NCBI GenBank assembly: GCA_039817825.1
Contig: JBCBVA010000077.1
Location: 1 to 18,333, forward strand
Origin: PCC-7336 sp039817825
GTDB lineage: Bacteria > Cyanobacteriota > Cyanobacteriia > Thermostichales > PCC-7336
Length of the DNA stretch: 18,333 nt
Direction: 5' to 3'
Part shown: positions 13,589 through 18,333 of the stretch, piece by piece
Layout of the letters: each line of letters opens with the position of its first letter
Numbering within the stretch: the stretch's first letter is position 1
The notes under the pieces: generated by a model
Told to the model about the DNA's origin: nothing
Seen by the model: the letters and a program-made list of their open reading frames with translations, nothing else
The model's database searches: none
Made by a program: the position numbers and the translations under genes

Positions 13589-16500
13589 TTAAGCTTTGTC
13601 CCGATTGAGTTTGAAAATCTCGAAGTTAATGTGCACATTCAAAAAATTGGGATGTTGACTCCCTTGTGCTTCATCAAGGATTGTCAGCGCTTGATCATAG
13701 AAGGGTTCTGCTTGCTCGTAGCGACCCTGCAATGAGTAGAGTAAGGCCAGATCATTCATGTACATGGCGACATTGGGATGTTTGTCCCCCAACAGCTCTT
13801 GCATCAATTGCAGGGCTTGAAGGTAGAGGGGTTCAGCTTGCTCGTAGTGACCTTGCGATTTGTAGAGTCTGGCCAGATTGTTCATGCTGGTAGCGACATT
13901 GGGATGTTTGTCCCCTAACAGCTCTTGCCTCAACTGCAGGGCTTGAAGATAGAGGGGTTCAGCTTGCTTGTAGAGACCCTGCGATTTGTAGAGTCTGGCC
14001 AGATCATTCATGCAAGTAGCGACATCGGGATGCTTGTCCCCCAACAACTCTTGACTTAACTGTAGGGCTTGCAGGAAAAGGGGTTCAGCTTGCTCGTAAC
14101 GACCCTGCGAGGAATAGAGTGAGGCCAAATTGTTCAGGTTCTGGACGATATGGGGATGCCTGTCCCCCAGCAGCTCTTGCATCAATTGCAGGGCTTGAAT
14201 GAAGAGGGGTTCAGCTTGCTCGTAGCGACCCTGTGAGAAGTAGACTAAGGCCAGATTGTTCATGCTAGTGGCGACATCGGGATGCTTGTTCCCTAGCAAC
14301 TCTTGGCCCAGCTGCAGGGCTTTGAGGAAGAAGGATTCAGCTTGCTCGTAACGACCCTGCGAGGAATAGAGTAAGGCCAGATTGTTCATGCAAGCGGCGA
14401 CATTGAGATGTTTGTCCCCCAACAACTCTTGGCTCAACTGTAAGGCTTGAAGAAAGAGGGACTCAGCTTGGTCGTAGAGACCCTGTGAAGAGTAGAGTCC
14501 TGCCAGATTATTCAAGCTGGTGGCGACATAGGGATGCTTGTCCCCAAATAGCTCTTGCATCAACTGCAGGGCTTGAAGGTAGAGGGGTTCAGCTTGCTCG
14601 TAGCGACCTTGCGAGGAGTAGAGTCTGGCTAGATTGTTCATGCCCAAGGCGACATGGGTATGTTTGTCTCCCAACAACTCTTGCACCAGTTGCAGGGCTT
14701 GAAGGTAGAGGGGTTCAGCTTGCTCGTAGCGACCTTGCGAGTAGTAGAGTCCTGCCAGATTGTTCAGGCTGGTGGCGACGGAGGAATTTTTCTCCCCCGA
14801 CAATTCTTGGCTCAACTGCAGGGCTTGAAGGTAGAGGGGTTCAGCTTGCTCGTAGCGACCTTGCGAGGAGTAGAGTCCTGCCAGATTGTTCAGGCTGGTG
14901 GCAACATAGGGATGCTTTTCCCCAAACAGCTCTTGTCTCCACCGCAGGGCTTGAAGGAAGCAAGATTCGGCTTCTTGGTACTGACTATGATCGTCAAAGT
15001 AGGAACCCAGCCGACCGAAAAGCAATGCAGACTTTTTCGACTTGAAGCCAAAATCTTGTGCTAGTAGAGCTGCAACTTGAGCTTGCGGCAGCAGGCGATC
15101 GCACTGTTGCCAATTTTCAAACTCAGCATTTGGAAACACCTGACATACTGCATACACCACCCGTTCTGCCCAAGTGCGATATTCATCCGGTTCCATCACA
15201 TTCTTAAGCACCTCTTGCACCAGTCGATAGATGCTGTAAGCGCGATTAGCTGGTTCTCGACGAATAAGTGAGTAGCGGGCCAAAGGGGTGAGGAGTTCAT
15301 TCAACCGCAGCGGATCGACATCTCCTTCTGCCAAAGCCTCCGCGATGGCATCTCCCAGTTCGCTCGCCCCATCCAACAAAAGCTCGTAGGGGATGGCATC
15401 GGGACTGAAGAACGCACTGGCTCGTAAGATGTCTGCAGATACCTCAGACTCGTTGCTAACTTGCTCGAAGTTTAATGACCAAGTGGTGGCCACCGATGCC
15501 GGGTAGTTTCCGGTTACAGGAGCGGATTGTTCCAACAACGTTAGTCGCCGCCGGGAAAAGCTTGCTAAATAATCTTGAACTTGAACTTCCTGTTGCAGAA
15601 TGTAAGCCCCAGCTTGCTCCAGAGCTAAAGGGAAATAGTCTAGTTCTTTTTCTAGTTCATTGATTGCTGCTAATTCTGCTGGGTCTGCTAACTCAACTCG
15701 GTTTGTTCGTTTCAGTAAGAAGTCCTGTGCTTCCTGGGGCTCCATCTTGTCCAAAGACACTGGGTTTGTAATCCCCAAAGTGTCGAAGCGCTGAGCGCGA
15801 GAAGTTAACAGGATATATCCTTTGAATTGTTGGGGCCGAAACTCTTTAACTAACTCGGGTGTATCTGCGTTGTCGAACACTAACAACCAGTCAATTTCTT
15901 TCCCCAACCATCGCTTGACTGCGTTAACAGTGTCCATCGGATCTTGTGCATCTGCCTGCGGTAGTTCCAGCCGTCTCGCAATCTCCACAAACTCAGTGAT
16001 TATTTCGGTGCGAGTTTCTGCACGTACCCAAAACACAGCTTGGTAATCTTGGGCATAACGATAGGCATATTCCACCGCCGTTTGGGTTTTGCCAATTCCC
16101 CCCAATCCACTAATGGCTTGAGTTTGCGATAGAGCTGCTGTGCTTTCTTTGGTTAGTCGTTGGCGTAGACCAGTTAATATCTGTTCCCTTCCCGTGAAAA
16201 AGGTGTTCCTGTCGTAAGGTACGTTCCAGATCTGACCTGGAAAAGAGACTGAGTTAGGTTTGGAAGGCTTTTTAGGTGTGCCTGAAGCTCCAGGGAATGG
16301 AGGCTTCTGGGGCGGCTTTGCTCGTTTCAGAAGCGCATCTAAAACGCGCTGTTTTGCAACAGTTTCAGAAACTTCGACGCAGTCAGCGTAAATTATCGGT
16401 TTCAGTAACCCTGTGGGCTGGCACTTCCCCACCCGAATAGGAATCAGCTTCTTTGCTAAACCTCGCGGGTCATCAACCCAAGCAGCAGCCCATTCTGGTT

Positions 16501-16714
16501 GAGTGTATTCAGCGTCAAGATAGCTGTGTGAGAGCACCGCAATGGTTTTCTCCGTTCCCACAGCAGCAGCCTGCATCTCTAAAACGAAATTGCCACCTGG
16601 CCTAAAATCCCAAGCCTGAATGACAACTGAATACCCAGCTTCTTCCAAAATCCAACCAATCCACTCAGCCCAAGCGAGATCGTGGCTGTTGTAACTGACA
16701 AAGAAATCCTTCAT
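13589..16714 (-). CDS. TIR-NB-ARC-TPR NLR-like protein
   Basis: 1041 residues in three parts. Residues 1-130 are a TIR domain of the bacterial TIR_2 type: FFVSYNSHD start (4-12), and SHSYLDAEYTQPEW (62-75), in which E74 aligns with the catalytic Glu of NAD-cleaving TIR domains. After a proline-rich linker comes a STAND/NB-ARC ATPase: GREQIL (175-180), Walker A GLGGIGKT (203-210), Walker B LLVFDNAD (277-284), TSR (304-306) and FPLALEQA (361-368), then a winged-helix-like YSIYRLVQEVL (493-503). Residues 601-1020 are ten 42-residue kinesin-light-chain-type TPRs. Known bacterial proteins of this plan act in anti-phage defence by NAD depletion or signal production after ligand binding; that this one does so is inference. 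The ATG at 16714 has only GGG upstream. It is divergent from valS. Confidence 0.92.
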   Translation of the reverse strand: MKDFFVSYNSHDLAWAEWIGWILEEAGYSVVIQAWDFRPGGNFVLEMQAAAVGTEKTIAVLSHSYLDAEYTQPEWAAAWVDDPRGLAKKLIPIRVGKCQPTGLLKPIIYADCVEVSETVAKQRVLDALLKRAKPPQKPPFPGASGTPKKPSKPNSVSFPGQIWNVPYDRNTFFTGREQILTGLRQRLTKESTAALSQTQAISGLGGIGKTQTAVEYAYRYAQDYQAVFWVRAETRTEIITEFVEIARRLELPQADAQDPMDTVNAVKRWLGKEIDWLLVFDNADTPELVKEFRPQQFKGYILLTSRAQRFDTLGITNPVSLDKMEPQEAQDFLLKRTNRVELADPAELAAINELEKELDYFPLALEQAGAYILQQEVQVQDYLASFSRRRLTLLEQSAPVTGNYPASVATTWSLNFEQVSNESEVSADILRASAFFSPDAIPYELLLDGASELGDAIAEALAEGDVDPLRLNELLTPLARYSLIRREPANRAYSIYRLVQEVLKNVMEPDEYRTWAERVVYAVCQVFPNAEFENWQQCDRLLPQAQVAALLAQDFGFKSKKSALLFGRLGSYFDDHSQYQEAESCFLQALRWRQELFGEKHPYVATSLNNLAGLYSSQGRYEQAEPLYLQALQLSQELSGEKNSSVATSLNNLAGLYYSQGRYEQAEPLYLQALQLVQELLGDKHTHVALGMNNLARLYSSQGRYEQAEPLYLQALQLMQELFGDKHPYVATSLNNLAGLYSSQGLYDQAESLFLQALQLSQELLGDKHLNVAACMNNLALLYSSQGRYEQAESFFLKALQLGQELLGNKHPDVATSMNNLALVYFSQGRYEQAEPLFIQALQLMQELLGDRHPHIVQNLNNLASLYSSQGRYEQAEPLFLQALQLSQELLGDKHPDVATCMNDLARLYKSQGLYKQAEPLYLQALQLRQELLGDKHPNVATSMNNLARLYKSQGHYEQAEPLYLQALQLMQELLGDKHPNVAMYMNDLALLYSLQGRYEQAEPFYDQALTILDEAQGSQHPNFLNVHINFEIFKLNRDKA
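13655..14914 (-). repeat. Ten 126-bp tandem repeats encoding 42-residue TPR units
   Basis: The DNA for residues 601-1020 of the TIR protein repeats every 126 bp without any indel for ten units. Each unit follows HPxVAxxxNNLAxLYxSQGR (first 20 residues) then YEQAEPLYLQALQLxQELLG. Most units differ at few codons, which points to unit duplication and homogenisation by recombination. The same DNA gives spurious repetitive frames on the other strand. Confidence 0.95.
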
Positions 16715-16818
16715 CCCAACACATTCGAAAGGGGCGAATAGAGCACCGGAGTCGTAAGCAAATGCAGAAAGTTAAAGAAGTACTTGAATCATTAGAAGTC
16801 ATATTAGCTCTAACGAAT

Positions 16819-16838
16819 TTCAGTTCCCTTCAGTTCCC
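16819..16838. promoter_or_regulatory. Tandem 10-bp repeat in the valS/TIR intergenic region
   Basis: TTCAGTTCCC occurs twice in immediate succession (16819-16828 and 16829-16838). A spacing of one helical turn puts both copies on the same DNA face, as in many operator sites. A minus-strand TAATAT (16801-16806), suited to a -10 for the TIR gene, is 12 bp away. No protein is known to bind it. Confidence 0.35.
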
Positions 16839-16925
16839 CAATCTGCGAATCGTATGAATTGTGTGGAGGTCCGCGATCGCGCTGCTAGTCTAGTGAAGTA
16901 CTAAACTCACCCGTTGTTCGAAACC

Positions 16926-18333
16926 ATGACCGCGGCCATCCCGACACTTCCCAAACAGTACGATCCCTTCTCTGCCGAGCCCCGCTGGCAGCAATTTTGG
17001 GAAGAAAACGGAGTGTACGTTGCCGATCCTAATAAAGAGGGCGAAGCCTTCAGCATGGTGCTGCCCCCCCCCAACGTCACCGGCAGCCTGCACATGGGCC
17101 ACGCCTTCGCCTTCACCCTGCCCGACGTCATCACCCGCTACAAACGCATGAGCGGCTACAACTGCTTGTGGGTTCCCGGCACCGACCATGCCTCCATCGC
17201 CGTCCACGCCATTTTGGAAAACAAGCTGCGTAAAGACGGAAAGACCCGCTTCGATTTAGGACGGGAAGAATTCCTCAAGCAAGCCTGGGAGTGGAAGCAC
17301 TTTTCCCACGGCTCGATTACCGGACAGCTGCGCCGCCTCGGTCTCTCCCTAGACTGGAGCCGCGAGCGGTTCACCATGGATGAAGGACTAAATAAAGCCG
17401 TCATCGAAGCTTTTGTCCGGTTCTACGAAGAAGGACTGATTTATCGCGGCGAGTACCTAGTCAACTGGTGTCCGGCCACTCAGACAGCAGTTTCGGATAT
17501 CGAAGTTGAAAACAAAGAAATTCAGTCCCACCTGTGGCACTTCCGCTATCCGCTAGCAGACGACCCCGAGCGCTATCTTGTCGTCGCCACCACCCGCCCC
17601 GAAACCATGCTGGGCGACACCGCCGTCGCCGTTAACCCCAACGACGATCGCTACAAAGACCTCGTAGGCAAGCAGATTCGGTTACCTATCCAAGATCGCC
17701 TCATCCCCATCGTCGCTGACGACTACGTCGACCCCGAATTCGGTTCCGGCTGCGTCAAAATCACCCCTGCCCACGACCCCAACGACTTCGAAATCGGCAA
17801 GCGCCACAACCTGCCCTTCATCAACATCCTTAATAAGGATGGCTCCATCAACGACAACGGCGGCATCATGCAGGGCCTCGATCGCTTCGACGCCCGCAAA
17901 GCCGTGGTCAAGTGGTTCGAAGACAACAGCCTGCTGGACAAAATCGAAGACTACACCCACTCCGTTCCTTACAGCGATCGCGGCAAAGTCCCCATCGAAC
18001 CCTTCCTCTCCATCCAGTGGTTCTGCGACGTCAGCGGCATGGCCAAGTCCTGTCTGGAATCGTCCCAAGGGGAACACGACCCCGCCTTCGTTCCCGAAAA
18101 ATGGACCAAAGTCTACGAAGGCTGGCTAGCCAAGCTGCGCCCCTGGTGCGTCTCTCGCCAACTGTGGTGGGGTCACCAAATCCCGGCTTGGTATGTCAAA
18201 GGTGACGACAACCCCCAAAACTACGTCGTCGCCCGCAACCTCGAAGAAGCCCAAGAAAAAGCCCGCGAAAAATTCGGTGAAGATGTCGAGTTAGTTCAAG
18301 AAGACGACGTGCTCGACACCTGGTTCTCCTCCG
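16926..18333 (+). CDS. valS: Valyl-tRNA synthetase, 5' part
   Basis: Class I aminoacyl-tRNA synthetase charging tRNA-Val with valine. From the ATG at 16926 the frame is open for 469 codons to the window edge, about half of a usual ValRS of 900 or more residues. The start matches the family (LPKQYDPFSAEPRWQQFWEE). The HIGH-type motif is PPPNVTGSLHMGHA (47-60). The editing domain with TTRPETMLGDTAVAV and DPNDF follows, as does the conserved CVSRQLWWGHQIPAWY, and the last codons encode DTWFSS, the beginning of the second half of the catalytic core. The KMSKS loop and anticodon-binding domain lie beyond the window. No Shine-Dalgarno sequence is visible. Nine consecutive C (17064-17072) encode the PPP before the HIGH motif. 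Codon use is C-ending, typical of a highly expressed gene here. Confidence 0.97.
   Translation, partial: MTAAIPTLPKQYDPFSAEPRWQQFWEENGVYVADPNKEGEAFSMVLPPPNVTGSLHMGHAFAFTLPDVITRYKRMSGYNCLWVPGTDHASIAVHAILENKLRKDGKTRFDLGREEFLKQAWEWKHFSHGSITGQLRRLGLSLDWSRERFTMDEGLNKAVIEAFVRFYEEGLIYRGEYLVNWCPATQTAVSDIEVENKEIQSHLWHFRYPLADDPERYLVVATTRPETMLGDTAVAVNPNDDRYKDLVGKQIRLPIQDRLIPIVADDYVDPEFGSGCVKITPAHDPNDFEIGKRHNLPFINILNKDGSINDNGGIMQGLDRFDARKAVVKWFEDNSLLDKIEDYTHSVPYSDRGKVPIEPFLSIQWFCDVSGMAKSCLESSQGEHDPAFVPEKWTKVYEGWLAKLRPWCVSRQLWWGHQIPAWYVKGDDNPQNYVVARNLEEAQEKAREKFGEDVELVQEDDVLDTWFSS

Noticed and set aside
14485..15064. Repetitive plus-strand frames with GLEGRGVQLARSDLA-type units
   Set aside because: They are the antisense reading of the TPR tandem repeats and inherit their periodicity.
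17064..17072. Run of nine C in valS as a possible frameshift site
   Set aside because: The frame stays open and conserved through the HIGH motif on both sides, so it simply encodes three prolines.
17682..18077. 131-codon open frame on the minus strand within valS
   Set aside because: Antisense shadow of a C-ending codon gene; composition is Asp/Val/Gly-rich with no family resemblance.
1..18333. tRNA, rRNA, CRISPR array or IS element
   Set aside because: No cloverleaf-like sequence, spaced direct repeats or transposase-like protein was seen on either strand by eye; a tRNAscan-SE and ISfinder search would settle it.

Overview
The window is cyanobacterial chromosome. The octamer GCGATCGC (HIP1, characteristic of many cyanobacteria) occurs about twenty times in 18.3 kb. 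It carries the chlorophyll-cyclase accessory gene ycf54 and a small RNA locus resembling the cyanobacterial Yfr2 family. No marker present fixes a genus.

Left part (1-4.0 kb). At the left edge lies an AT-rich stretch with a small two-helix membrane protein gene and a divergent, cut-off copy of part of it, joined by a 51-bp perfect inverted repeat. A poorly supported small ORF follows. Then comes a run of minus-strand genes: an unrecognised membrane-associated protein, an HspR-like MerR regulator, a family 1 glycosyltransferase and a DJ-1/PfpI-family protein.

Middle (4.4-10.8 kb). On the plus strand are an exported protein with two tandem DUF3887-like domains and a DUF389 polytopic membrane protein. 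The latter converges on an inositol-monophosphatase-family gene across a 19-bp perfect hairpin. Divergent from the phosphatase is a short transcription unit with a promoter-like sequence, a 5' stem-loop and a Rho-independent terminator whose loop reads GAAACACGGCAA; I read it as a Yfr2-type ncRNA. Next are a fused phosphotransferase-like/P-loop kinase protein, then ycf54 with a zinc-ribbon HNH nuclease-like gene that appears translationally coupled to it.

Right part (10.8-18.3 kb). On the minus strand a TIR/NB-ARC/TPR protein of 1041 residues is followed by a Rieske oxygenase of the pheophorbide a oxygenase group and an FAD-dependent monooxygenase. The two oxygenases are 57 bp apart in the called order and probably form one unit acting on a tetrapyrrole, carotenoid or other hydrophobic ring compound; the substrate cannot be read from sequence. 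The TIR protein has the layout of a bacterial NLR-like immune receptor: an NADase-type effector, a STAND switch and ten 42-residue sensor repeats without indels. It is the best candidate here for a little-described system. Divergent from it, valS (valyl-tRNA synthetase) runs off the right edge; the shared 211-bp promoter region contains a tandem 10-bp repeat.

Most genes are separately promoted housekeeping or accessory genes. The clear functional groupings are the oxygenase pair, the ycf54-HNH pair and perhaps DUF3887-DUF389. No tRNA, rRNA, IS element or CRISPR array was found.
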